DNA of 64,000 nucleotides, taken from NCBI GenBank assembly GCA_019188255.1, contig JAETXT010000006.1:744001-808000 (forward strand), given 5' to 3'. Both the position numbers and the translations under genes were made by a program. This DNA is from Verticillium longisporum (Eukaryota > Ascomycota > Sordariomycetes > Glomerellales > Plectosphaerellaceae). The notes below the pieces were generated by a model. It saw only the letters and a list, made by a program, of their open reading frames with translations, was not told where the DNA came from and did no database searches. The stretch's first letter is position 1. Each line of letters starts with the position of its first letter. Positions 45,101-60,000 of this stretch are shown here, in pieces.

Positions 45101-48100
45101 GAAATAGTATTTATATTCTATTAATTTATAATTTTACTAGACTATTATTTAATATAATATCTATATTTTACTTTCTTATCGATTTATTAAGCTTAATTAT
45201 TAATAAAGCTCTTAAAGATAAAGTATTTAATAGAAAATATAGCTTAGCTCTTAAGATACTATTAATATTAAATCTATAAGGATAATATCTTATCTTATTA
45301 TTATAAGATAAAGCTATATTAGAATATTCTATATTTAAGATATTACTTTAAAAGTATTATTAAATATAATAATGTATTCTACTTATACTAGGCTATTAAA
45401 GAATAGATCGCCCTTATTCTTTATATATAAGTATAGCTAGATAAATAGATAATAAAATATATAGTATTCTATAATAATTATTAAGAAGATTAAGTTAAAT
45501 ATATTTAGGATCCTTAATATCTATAATATATAATTATATTATCTCGAATATAGAGGTTATATTCTAAAAGAGCTATTAGCTAGTTTATATAAAAGAGAAT
45601 CTAGCTATTATCGCCTTTTCTATTATTATAGGAGATAATAAGCTTCTTTTCGAATTTCTTTAATAGTCCCTATTTATATATAATAATAATATACTTATAG
45701 ACCTATATTTAGAGGATTATATAAAATAGAATTAATAGAGGGATATATAAGAGCTTAATAAGTAATTTACTAAGATCCTATATATAATAATAGCTAATAA
45801 AGAGAATATATAGAGGATTATATCTTAATATAATTATATTATAGTAATACTATCGAAACTCTAAGTTATATAATATCGTAAAGAATACTTCTTAGAAGCT
45901 AATAAGTTAAAGGGCTAGGGATATTTAATAGAATATTTTATTAATAGAACGATATATCGGAAAACTAGATACTATATTATTAATTTAATAGCTACGATAA
46001 TTATTAGCTACTATATAGTATAATATTCGGGAATCGATATACTAGCTATAATAAAATATATTAACCTCTTTATTACTTTCTTCTCTAATAGATTCTTGGA
46101 GGTCGAATACCTCGAAAGTACTATAACTATAATACTTACGAGTTATAGTATTAATAAATAGGTAGATAAATAGTATTTCTTTTAGCTATTAATAATTAAA
46201 TTATTATTATTAATAGAGAAAGGATATATAGGAGTTAATATAGCTATTAAATATTAGTATTTATTTAATTATAAATTACTAAATAATAGATATACTCTAA
46301 ATAGATATATAATATATATTTATAGAAATACGTTTTTAATATTATTCTATTACTTTAAATATTTATATAAATTATAAAATAAGAAAGAAATTATTATTAA
46401 TAAATTATCCGAATAGATTATCTATATTATAAGATATTATAGGAAATATAATATACTATATTGCCCTTAGAAATCGTTATTAGCTAGCTTAGGGCGATCT
46501 TATTATATTAAATTATCCCTAAAAGCGGAATATAAGCTTTATTAAGGATAGTTCGCTATTAATAATAGGCTTTTAAAGTATATAAACTTAATATACCTAT
46601 ATTAAAGCCTCTTTAATAAGCCTTTTTCCTATTTAGAATATAAAAACGTTAAAGTAGAAGTTTAAATTGAAAAGATTAAGTATTAGCGTAAATATATTTA
46701 GGAAGTATATAATTATAAGGGCTAGATAGGGAATAGGAAGTCTAATAAAGAGCTTAAAGTAGCTAAGCTAGGTAGGATAGGTATAAGGAAGAAGAATATA
46801 TAGGTATAATCCTAATAATATTATTATAAAAGATACTATCTATAATATTTATATATTAAATTTAAAATTAAATAATATATAAGTAATTAAAAGCTAAATA
46901 TAAAGCGGGATCCTATACTTAGCTCCTTTTATATAAAATAACTTCTAATAATAAATAATAAAGTCCGCCCTCTATATTTATATATAAAATATAATATAAA
47001 GTAGGATATCTATAAAAGGAGTAATAGTTTTTATATAGTAAATAAGCTATTCTATAAAGTTATAATTATATTCGCTTTAATAATATATCGAAACGTTAAT
47101 AGATAATTCTACTCCCCCTAAAGCTATATAATCTAAAGGAGATCTATAAAAATCGGAAATATATAGCTATTAAGTTTTCTAAATACTATAAGATATTCTT
47201 ATATAGAATATATAATCTATTATAAGATTATTAAGCTAAAATATATACTTTTATTAAATATAATTATTATATATAAGTCTTTATAAATAAGCTAGATTAA
47301 GTATTATTTCCGCCTATAAAGGACGAGATCGTAAAATAAGATATTTCCGAAATAGATTATATTTAATTAATTATTTATAGCTTCGAATCTATCCGCTTCT
47401 AGAGATATTTATATTTAGTATATTCTCTACTTTATTATAGGTTTATAATAATAAATATAATATAATAGATTCTATATTATTAAATAGATTTAATATTTAT
47501 ATTATTAATTAATAAATATTAAATAATTATAGGAATTATAAGCGAATACTACTAAGTATTTAATAGAAGTAGTTTATATAGCGGGCTAGGTAATCGGATA
47601 AGGATTAGACTAATAAGTCTATCGAATTATAGAACTACGATATAGGAAGTATACGATAAGAGGAATAAGAGAACTCGTATATAGTAAGGACTCCCCCCTT
47701 ATATCTTACTTCCTTAGAGGATATTAAAGTATAATATATAGTCGAGGTCTACTATTATTATTATTAGTAATTATATAGGAATCGGGTTAATTAGTCTTCT
47801 ATAGCGGGCGTAGTATTAGAGGATCTACTTTATTACTTATTTAAAATATATTAGGCTCTCTATTCTTCTTTAATCCCTATTATTATAAGTTTTAAATTAA
47901 AATTAATATTATTATAAATAGGCTATCGTTAGGGCTACTCTATATACTAGCTTCCGATATCCTTTAAAGGCTTATATTTATATAATAATTATTATTAGAA
48001 TTTAGGATTCTAGGATATATTAAGTACTTTATAGAATATATCTTAATAATAAAGATCTTAAATCTAGGCTATAAGCTCTATAGTATATAAATAACTCTTA

Positions 48101-50540
48101 TATAGATATATATTTATTAATATTATATTTAATTATAGTTATCTATTTATAAGGCCCTCTAGAACTCCTTATAGATTAGTCTTAATATCTAGAGTAGCTT
48201 ACTTTTAATATTACTCTAAGTACTATATTTATACATCTCACTATTACTATTTAAGGCGCTAAGGGCCTACTATCGTTCTCCTTTATTCGTAAGTCGATAA
48301 GAATAGTAATATAACGGCTACGACTAGCTAAGGGATAAATTAAGAGAAGTATAGCTTATTTATTATAGAATTTGATCTATAAATATAAAAGCTTCCTTTC
48401 TATTTTATATAATTTATTATCTTCTTAGTATAGCTCGTCCTTCTATTTACTCTATATAATAATTAGAATATATATTATAAGCCTTTAGAATACTTTATAC
48501 TCTCTAAGCGAGAGGCCTATAATCCCTAACCTAATAACTATTATAATAGAGAAGTAAGTTATATAACTATATATCGGATCTATTAAAGTTACTTCTATAT
48601 AGTCTTTAGACGACCCTAATTATAATTATCGTCTAATCGATTAAGCTTTCTTATTTATTAAGGAAGTAAAGTAAACGATAATTAGTCTAAAAGCTAGTAG
48701 GCTAATACCTAATATAGTAATGCTTACTATACTCCTATATAGCTTACTTAAAAGTAATAAGACTATAATTATTCTTAATAATATAATTCTCTAAGCTAAT
48801 CTACTAGCTTCTTCTAAATTAAAAAAAGTATATAAATAATACTCTTTAAAGCCTTATAATATAATAATAGAGAAAAGTCTATAATAATAAGTTTTCCCTA
48901 TTAATATTATTATAATTAAAGTTAAATATTATCTAATCTTATCCTAAAAAACGTACTAGAGAATTATTATTTAAGCTAAAGCTAAAGAGAATAAATTTTA
49001 TAAAGGCTATTAAGCTTAATAATCGCTAGGATTTTAAAGTAAAAGACTTTTAGGAGTTTATTTAATAATAAAATAGATCTATAATTTACTTAGCGATCTA
49101 GGCTCCTATAAAAATATTATTTAATAATATAATTAATCTAGAAGTAATAGAGATTTATAAAGAGGCTATTATATTTAAATTTAATATAAAGGAATAGCGA
49201 AATAGAAAGCTATTTATTTTAATAAAGCTCTAGATTATATTATATAAATAGCTCTATTTAGTCTAATTTAAATATAATAGATAGTTTTTAATAATATATT
49301 TATTTTAGATTTAATATATAAGCTTATTTACTTATATATACTCTTCCTTTATTTTATATTATTAAGAGACTTTCTAATTATTTAGTTCTATATCTATATA
49401 CTCCCTACTTAAGCTTTACTCTCGCTTATCTTTATTATAGCTCTTAGCCTTCGGGTATATCTTTACGATTAATTATTAGCTAAAAGTTATCTTAGTTCTA
49501 TTAATATCTCATTAATTTACTATATTTCTATATATAGCTTATTAGGAGGTATATATAGAGCTATTAAATAGGGGGGCTAGCTAGAGGGGAGGGACTATTA
49601 TAGTCCGCTTAAGCTATAATAGAGAACTTAAAATCTAATTTAATTAATAGATATCCTTATAGCGACTTCTAGACCCCTTATCTATTATAAAGTAATAATA
49701 ATATTAGAAAGCCTATAAAGCTTTTTCCTTCTTTAATAGAGATTATAATATAAAAGGGTATACTTTATATACTTAGAATAGGTAAAGCTACTATATTTTA
49801 TAATTATACTTTAGCTATTTACTATAATATATTATAAGAGCTTATATAAATAGATTTATTTCTTTAATATAGTATATTAGACTTAATAATATTAAAAGGG
49901 TATTAAATATATAGAACTAATACGAAGCCTTAGATAAATAAATATAGTTAAAGTAATTAGAAATTAATACTAAATTAAGAAGGCTTTATAAGTCTAGATA
50001 CGAGATAAATTCGCCGATAATCTTATAGGGTATCCCTTCTATAATAAAGGTAGGTAGACGTAAGCTAGCTTAATTTAGCGAAGGCGTAAGTATAGGTATA
50101 TAATAGTATAGATATAGCTTCTATTTTTCTTCTCCTATTAAAGCTTATCTTAGATTATCGTAATCCTAATTAAAGTATAGTATAATTCTAGATTTTAAGT
50201 TTCTTATAGACTATAATAGGAATCTATTAGAATTTATTATCGATTATATAAATAGTTATAGTAGATAGATAGGGTTATAATATATTATTAAAATATATTA
50301 TTTAGTAGGCGATAGTAGGTATATAATAATATACTCTATACTAGATCCGATTTAAGGCTTCCCTATTAAGCGAATATACTATAGCTATATAGTTATATAG
50401 CCTAGTTTAAAATAGCTATAGTATTATAGAGACCTAAGCCGCTATAGAATATTAGAATAAATTAGATTATTAACTATTAATTTATAGCTTTCTAATTTAT
50501 ATTAATCCTATCTCTCCTAATTAATATATAGCTAATATTA

Positions 50541-50576
50541 GATAGGCTAGATAGGCTATATAGGCTAGATAGGCTA
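50541..50576. repeat. Four 9-bp tandem units
   Basis: GATAGGCTA is repeated four times in tandem, the third copy with G changed to T. It lies within RIP-mutated DNA, so it probably arose or expanded after most mutation. Confidence 0.85.
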
Positions 50577-53500
50577 GACTAGCGCCTAAGGGCGAGAAGT
50601 AGTCTCTAAATAAAATATTATATTAGTTCTATTTTATAGTAGATTAAATACTATATTATAATTTCTACTTATAATCTCTATAGAAGATAACGTTTACTTT
50701 AATTAAGTATTCTAATTATTAATTATATTATATAAGCTATATTTAAAGGAGAAGTATATCTTACTCTATTTACTATATATAATATACGAATTATATAGAT
50801 AAACGGCTAATAGCTTATAAGGTCTATTTAAGATATAGATAATTTAAAGCTTATTAACCTTTATATTTAGTCTTTATACTTAAGAAAGACCTCTTCTATT
50901 ACGCTAATAACCTTTACTATCTCCTTAGTTTACTCCTAAAGTATTTATCGTTAATAACCTCTTTATTTATATAGGATTTAGAGGCATTTATAATTACTAT
51001 ACTACTTATTATATAATATATATATCTCTTACTTTAATCTATTATTCTCGTTATAAAGACCTTTAATCTTTATATTTAATATTATTTCGGAATAGTCCTA
51101 AGGCTTCTAAGAGGAGTACTATAAAGGTAATACTAATAAGCATAGCTATAATTAGGCTTCTCCCCTATCTTTTAATAATATAGATAAAACGGATCTCTCT
51201 ATAATAATTAAGTTATTATATATAATAAGGATAGGAAAGTAAGTTAATAAGGATCTTAATATAAAAGAAAGATTATACTTCCTTTATTTATACTTAGATT
51301 AGAAGGCTAATCTAATAAGGCTTTAGTAATACTAGCTCGCTATAATATATCCTATTCTATATATAAGGAAGCTATAATATTTAAATCGGTATTTATATAC
51401 TTATAATTTAAATTAGCTTATTATTTATAGAAATATAAATAAACTTCGGATTACCTAATTATATAGGCTTATTTTAAATTTCTAAAAGAGAATAGATATA
51501 GAAATAGATCTAAATAAGGAAATAAATATTAGAAAAAGAATTATTAGGATAGCTATAATCTAGCTAATATTAATCTTTATAAAAAGCTAAATTCTACTAT
51601 CTATTTATATTTCTATACTATTAAATATTTAATCTAGCCTTTTACTTTTTAATATAAATTAATCTAATATATATATTCGGTTTTAAAGCTATAGTATTAC
51701 TAAGAATATAATTTCCTATATAGCTACCCTTTCTTCTATTATAGTATATAGTAATATAACCGATTTTAATATAATTAATTCTATATACTTAAAGGACCTA
51801 GATCTTCCTTCGCTAGAAGCCTTTATTATATAGCTTATAAGATGCTTTTAATTTATATTCTTAGAACTTATAGTATTATAGGTCTATCTTAGCCTCTTTA
51901 TTAATAAATTATCCGAAAATAGTATAGGAAGATATAGCTAGAAATATATAAATTATTATATTATTTTAAGTTACTTAATAATTATTAATAAATATTAATA
52001 GGATTATATATTTAATAATTAAGTCTAGATTATTAAAAGTTAAATTTTCGAAAAAAATCGATAAATATTAGGGTTTTAGAAATATAAAGTAAATTAGAAT
52101 AAAGAAAACCTATTAGACCTTCTAGATTAGAAGGTTAATATTAAGCTAGTAAGATTAATAGAAGAAGTCTAATATTATTTAATAATAAGCGACTTTTTAT
52201 AGATAAAATAATATATTTATATATCTATTAAAGAATAATAGCTTAATATATAATATTTAAGTGAATTTAAAAGGCTAGCCTTTAATAGATATACTTAGAA
52301 AAAAGTATAGACTACTATTTAACTTAGCTATTAAAAGTATATAAATATCCTTAATAATAGTTTATAGCCTCCTAGATAGTAGAAGGATATAAAATTAAAG
52401 ACTAGATAGATTATATAATTCTAGAAATAGAAATAAATAGAAATAAGAAGATATTGCTTCTATAAGGTTTACTAAGCTTATATAATTTATAGGTAGAATA
52501 AAGTAAATTATTTACTTACTTAGAATCGAACTTATTATAATTAATATTTAATTAATATAATTATATTAAGATATTTTAATAGTAGAATAGTTTAATATAA
52601 TATAGATTCTTAATAAATAATAAAAATAATATTTAAAAATAATAAGTATTAATAATATAATATTTAAATAGATATATATACTATTTATAATATTCGATAA
52701 ATAGGGATTTATATAGTTTATAGAATTAATATATAAAATATAGTACTATTTACGATATAGTATATTTCTAATAGCCCTCTAGAAACTTCGCCTAGTAATA
52801 TCCTAAGAGCTTAACTAGCTTATAAAGTTATTCTATCGTTCTTCCTTTTAAGTATATCCTATATTTTAAACGAAACTTCGATTTCCTTTATTTCCTTTAG
52901 AATATTCTATTTAATTAATTTCCTCCTTTTAATTATAATTTAATCTCCTTTCTTATTATTTAAGATACTATTTAGAATTATATAAGAAATAAGCTATAGA
53001 TATTTTATAGTTTTAATAAGAAATAATATAAAAGATATTTTCTTAGCTTTATTAGATATTATAAAAACGATATTTATTTTATATAGAATTAATCCTAGGA
53101 AGTTAGCCTTTATACTTAATAGTATAATAGCTTTACTAAATTATTAAAAGCTTACTTTATATCCCCTATAATAATTACCTTATATAAGAAAGGTTTTTAT
53201 AGATTCTAAATATTCTAGATTCTTCCTAAATATTATAATTAAAAGCTACCCTTAATATACTTTAATTATAATCTCCTTATTAAATAGTTTATTTTTCGTA
53301 TTTATCTTCTAGTCTAGATCGGATATAAACTAGATAAAAGTATTTTTAATTTATATCTAATCCTTAGGAAGATATAGGGGTATAATAAAGAGCCTTTTTA
53401 TATTAATATTCTAGAATAGATCTAACCTTTTAATAAATATAATAGATCGATAACCTTTAAAGTCTAATAATATTATTATATATCTATTCTATATTCTATA

Positions 53501-56500
53501 TATATTTAAATAGATAAGAGATTTATATTATTTTTTATTACTCTCTTCCTTATCTTTACTATTTTCCTTTTCGCTCCCTCGATTCTTTAAGGGCGTACTT
53601 CTCCTTAAGCTACCCTTTAACCTTATCTTCTTATTATTCTAAAGAATATAATTAATAATACTTTAAAGCTCCTTTAAATAGAATATATTATTAAGCTATA
53701 ATAGGCTAATAATAAGAATACTATTATTATATATATATAAGATATCTTTCTAAAAGCTATTAAATTACTATTATAATATATAGAAATAGGTAGTCTTCTT
53801 TATAGTAATCGTTTAATATTATCCGCTTAAAGTATAGATCCCCTTTTTTAATTACTTTATATTTTAGTCTTTAGGAGTATTAATTATATAGATATATATA
53901 TTTTTAAGGGGCTAGCCCTTTTCTTCCTTCTTATATTATTTATTCTTTCTTAGATCGTTCTTAGATTAATCGCTAGAGCTATCGCTAGAGCTATTATTAG
54001 AATCGTCGCTAGAATTATCGCTAGAATAGTTACTAGACTTATTATTAGACTTATTACTAAATTTATTATTAATCTAATTATCGGAGATATCCTATTTATT
54101 CTTATCCTATTAATCGAGAAAATATAATATAATATTTACTTATAACCTAGACTTAGAGTACTTCTCTAGCTATTTTATCTTAATAATTTTATAATTATAT
54201 TACTTTTTAGCTTTCTTAATAAAGTTAGAGGGCCTATTATATAACTCTTAAATAGCTATAAAGTATATAGTTTATTTAAAGAAGGATTTCTTATAAGTAT
54301 TTCTAAGTATCTTAATATCCTTCTCGATCTATTAATATATTTAATTAAATTTATTATAGATAATAATAATATAATCGGAGAATAGCTTAGATAAATCGCT
54401 ATCTATTTTATATTTATATTTAAGGGCTATATCGATTATCTATAATAAATAGAATTAGAGGGGGTAAGTTATATTTAAAAATATTATATTAAGAGGAAAC
54501 CTAGATAGAGCTATATAGGTTTATAAGCTAAGTATATTACTTTATAATAAGCTTAGAAAAAGAAAACGAATTATAGAAAGTAATAGGCTAATATAAATTA
54601 AAAGTTATAATTAATATTTAAAGGGTTTATTTTCAATTCTATTAAATAAATATTAGAAGTAATAGTAAAGGGATTAGATTAGGATTAAATTAGAAATATA
54701 TAATATTAAATCTATTATAATAAGCTAGGTTCTTATCTAAGCTAGAGGGTTTTATTAAAGTAATTTATCTATATTATAAGAAAGCCCTATTAAATATATA
54801 TACTATGTTATAAAATATATATAGATATAGTAATAGTAGTATTTAATTATATATTAAATATAAAGTATATAGTAATATATAGAGAGATATATAGTAAGGC
54901 TTATAGCTATAATTTAATATTAAAAAATCTATTTTAAATAGCTTTATATAGCTATTTTCTCATTATTAGCTTTAATACTATATTTCTCTTATTACTTTAT
55001 ACCCTCTTACTAGTACCCCTTCCGCTAGCTTAATCTATAATAATAGTATTAATCAGTCGATATAACCTAGGCTAATACTTAGATTTAATAAACTCAATAA
55101 ATATATAGCTACTTATAGCTATAATAATACTAATATATATATATATAATAAAATCTAAGTCTCTATAATCTAAACTATATTAATAGGATTAGTCTCTAAA
55201 GTACCTAATAGATACGATAATAGGAAAGAATAGTTATATATTAATAATATTTATTTCGCTTTATATCTATATACTCTTCTCTCGAATTCTATTCGTTATT
55301 ATCTCTATAACGTCTACCCTACCTAGTATAATAGAAGTATACTTCTAATAATTAGAAGGCTAGAATAGATAGAGCCTAGAAATATAAGGGCTAGGATATA
55401 GATATTATATTATAAATAATCTCTAGAATAAAGTAATATTAATATAATAATTAATAATAATATTATATCTTTATATTATAATAGCTATTTATAGGAAGAA
55501 GGATAAATAGATTTATATTATTTAGATCTAAATATTATAATATAGAAAAGAAATTTACTATTTATCTTTCCTATTTCTTATTCTCTAATATTTATAATAG
55601 GTCGATTTATTACATTTTATCTTAGAAGAGTATATATAATAGAAATATTCGCTTTTTATAAATTATATCTAATCGATATTAAAAGCTTTATTAATACTCT
55701 TTTACTATATTTAATATACTTAATACGAGCTTAATCTCTTCCTATTATAAATACTAAATATCTTTCTTAATTTCGCTATTATTCTTCTATTATTTAGCGA
55801 GCTATATTATATATAGTAATATTCCGGAAATGCTTATACCTTTAGCTACTAGTATAACGTCCTCGTATTAGCGAAAGTCTAACTTCTATCTATAAGGGCC
55901 GCCTAGCTTTAATATAGCGCCTTCTATTAGTCTCTTAAGCTAGCTTATAAATATACTATTATATACTATAAGGAATAATATAATATAAACCCTATCTAAT
56001 AAGGCTAGATCGCTAGGCTTAAATTATAAAGGCTTTATTATATAGCTATAGATACTTAGTATAAGCGAGTTTAGGAAAGAGGCTAGAAAGTAGATATTAA
56101 AATAATTATTAGCTAAGGCCTAGATAGGTATATTTATATATATAGTTATAAAGGCGATATCGTTATTAAGTTCTAGCTAGAGTATATAGATAGTAATTTA
56201 TCGATATTATTAAATAATATAAATATAAGCTATAATAATCTAATAAGAATATCCTATTATAATAAGTATATAGCTTATAAGCATAAGTAGAAGGTAAGTA
56301 TACTATACTAGGCTAGCTAATACTAAGATTACTAGGATAAAGTAGGTAATAAAGAAATAGTAGCTAAGATATTAATATATTATATTTATAGATAATAATA
56401 GAATAAGTATTAGTATATTAAGTCCTTAATAAGATCTTAGTCTTTATTCTATATAGCGCCTTTTAGTAAGTAATAAATACTATTTACGATATATCCTAAT

Positions 56501-57001
56501 ATAATAATAGTATTAGGCCTCGGTTATAGAGTAAGGACTATAAAAGTATAGAATAATACTTAAGCGATAGCGACCCTATTAATCTAATAATAAATAAAGT
56601 TAATAGTATTAAGAAGTATATTATATAAAGAGGTAAAAACGTTTATTTAAATAACGATAAAGAGGGGGACTAGATTAATGAATATAGCTATATTTACTTA
56701 TCTCTCTACCTCTGTTAGCGTAGGTAGGGTATTAAAAGGGTATAGTAGAAGGGCGACGTTTACGCTAATATATAAGAGGATAGCTAGAGCCTCCTAATAG
56801 ATAGCGCCTATCTAGTACTATTAGCGGATAAGTAATAGATAGGCTAGATATTAAGCGTAAAGTATATATATATAGGAAAAAGCCTACTATAGACGGCGGG
56901 CTATAAAGCGTATAATTATAAGGATATAGAAAGAGAGTATATAGTAGTATAAGGCCTCTATTATCGTAATCGGTAGTATTATAGGGTCGAGGAGCGGAAG
57001 T

Positions 57002-57066
57002 AGTAAATAAGTATATAAGTAAATAAGTAAATGGATAAATAAGTAAATAAATAGATAGGTAAATTA
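57002..57066. repeat. Imperfect AAGTAAAT-type simple repeat
   Basis: A run of 4- and 8-base units (AAGTAAAT, AAGTATAT, GGATAAAT) over about 65 bases in the right RIP block. No function inferred. Confidence 0.7.
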
Positions 57067-60000
57067 AGGAACGTTTAAATAATATCTAATTATTACTTAG
57101 GTATAATCTAGGTTTAAGGGGCTATATTAGAGCCTATATAGCGCTTAATATATATTAAATAGAAGAGATATTAAAGTTAATAAAGTAATTAAAGTAATAC
57201 TAGGGCCTATAATAGTATAGATTAAACCTATTATTAATATTAAGATAGGATCTAAGATAGTATACCTAAGCACCCTCCGCTCTAATAGATAAGTACTAAT
57301 TATAAATGCTAGCTATTATATATAATATTAGAATTAATATTAAGATTAGAAGCTATTAGCGCCTATTTAAAATAAATAGATAATAATAACTAATAGTAGC
57401 TTAGATATCTACCTAATTAGTCCTATATATTAGTCCCTCTATACGAAATATTAGCTTATAGCCCTATTTACCTATTTTAGCGGACTTACTTTAATAGCTA
57501 GATCTAAGATTATAAAAGATAGAGATTAGATTTAAATATTAACCGAGCTATATAATAGTATTACTTTCTAGATACTAGGCCTATATAGTTGCCTTAAGTC
57601 GAGGAGGCTCTATAAAAATAGAATTATATAATATAGGCCTATAGAATACTTATAATACTATTAATAGGATTACTATAAATAATATAAATTTAATAATCCT
57701 CCTTTATTCCTTTTATCTTTATATTATAAAGTAAAAGGCTAAAAATAAAAGTCTAAAGAAATTAAAATATAGAAGTAATTTATAATAATCTATATTCTTT
57801 TAAGCTAAGTTCTACTATTAATTATTAACGATTAAGTATTATTTTAATAGATTATCTATAAAGCTAGTTCCTTTACTATAATATATAGGAAGAATAATAA
57901 AGACTTTTATAAAGGGTTTAAGAACCGAAAAACTAATATCTTTAAAAAGTTAAATATATTCTATTATTATTATAAAGCTAAAATAATAGTATTCATTATT
58001 AACTATAATAGCTAGCTCGAGGCCTATAAGTTATAATATAATCTTATCTAAAACTTAATAGCGTCCTTTATTCTATAAGAGACTATTTTAGGGCCTAATA
58101 ACTTTAAAATAGTCGTAGCTAGGTATATTATAATGCTAGTACTTAGTAGCCCGCCTATAGTAGCTACTTTAGCTAATTTAATTAATTCGATTAATATAGG
58201 CGATATAGCTAATATAGCTAACTTAGTCGTTATAGTAGTTAGATCCCCCCTATCGTCCTACTTTACCTATCTCTTAAGTAGCTTAAGCGATAATATAGAG
58301 TCCTATTCGAGCCTAGATAGAGAGCTATCTATATCGCCTTCAGCGCTACTAGCTATTATCTTAATAAATAGCTTATTATCTAATAGCTTATTATCTAATA
58401 GTAATAGTAGGAAGGATATTAATAAGGCTACTCCTATATTTAACGATTATAACTTTATTAATATAGGAGATATAATATTCCTATCTATATTTCTAGAAGG
58501 TAATATACTAAGTATAATATATAAATAGTAGCTTAAGATCTTCCCTATTATAGGCGTATCTTATACTTAAGCTACTAAGATAGTAATATATAGGACTAAG
58601 TTATTATATTAGAAATAAGCTCTACTTTTATTAATAAACTATTACTTTTAATTATAACTTCCCTCTTATATAAGCCTAGCGCTTATTATATCTATATATT
58701 TAATTAATAGGCTATTTAATTATAAGTAGTTTTTAGAGTTATATAGAGCGCTATGTAATTCGTCTAAAATTATTATTTCCTTTAATTAACTTAATAAGTA
58801 GGATTATATAGAAGCGGTCTATAATATATATAGCTAATGATAATAACTCTAATATATTAATTAAAATACTTCTCCTTAGTAATATTGCTTTTCCTTTCTA
58901 AAAAGAGTTTTAGTAAATATAAATATCTTATTAATCTTATTAATAGGAGGTACTAGCCTTAATATAAGCTCCTTTATAATTAGAGACTATAATACTTAAC
59001 TTCGCCTTTAAGGCTTAATTAATATCCTATATCTATTATAGCTATTATTAATAATAGTAATAGCGAAATACTTATTATCTTTATTTTATATACTTCATTC
59101 CTCTCCCTAAAGACTTCTTTATCTAATAATAAGTATTTTCTATATACTATTAATATTATTAATAAAAGAGCTTTCGCCTACCCGCTTTAATAGGGCGCTT
59201 CTAGTATCTATAGGGGTATATCGATAAATTACTAGGGATTTCCGAAAGCTAAAGCTATAAATATAATATCCTATAAATAATTAATAAGAGATTTTATTTC
59301 TTTAAAGAGAGATATTATTAATATAATAATAGTCCTAAATAGAACGATACTTCTTATATTAATATATATACTAGGGTAGATAAGTACCCTAGCCCTAATA
59401 GAATAGGACGATTCGATTATAATAGGCTTATTCTTTATTAGCCTATAAATACCTAGATATCTATTATACTAACTAAGGTTATATATTATAATAATTTAGA
59501 TATTATATATAATTATAGAATTTATATTAATTATTATTTATATATTATTATTAAAGTAATATTATTATTTAATTATAATATATTCTCTAATTATAATATT
59601 ATATTTATATTTATAATAGAATAGGGCCTCGACTATAAACCTTAATATATATTATTAAATATCTCGATTTATTATATTCGAGAGCCCCTTAGATAATAGA
59701 AAGATAATCTAGCTATATCGGAACTATTATATCGGTTATATTAGTATAGTAAGTATTATACTAGATATATACTCTATAATACTATTAAAGTTCTAGTAGG
59801 CGAGTATATAATAGGTATAATCGTTAATAAGCTTCTACTCTCCTTTATAATAGATACTTTCCCCTATATAAGGAAGAGTAGTTATAGGGAGCGGAAAGTT
59901 ATAACCGATCTAGTCTCCGTTTATCTCTTCATCTTCGATACTAATCTCCTATAGATCCCTTTCGCTTAGCTAGGAATCTAGATAAGCTAATAATTATTAG

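Noticed and set aside
58133..58528. 131-codon plus-strand frame in the right RIP block
   Set aside because: Translation is low-complexity Ser/Leu/Ile/Asn; base composition equals the surrounding RIP debris and no motif is visible.
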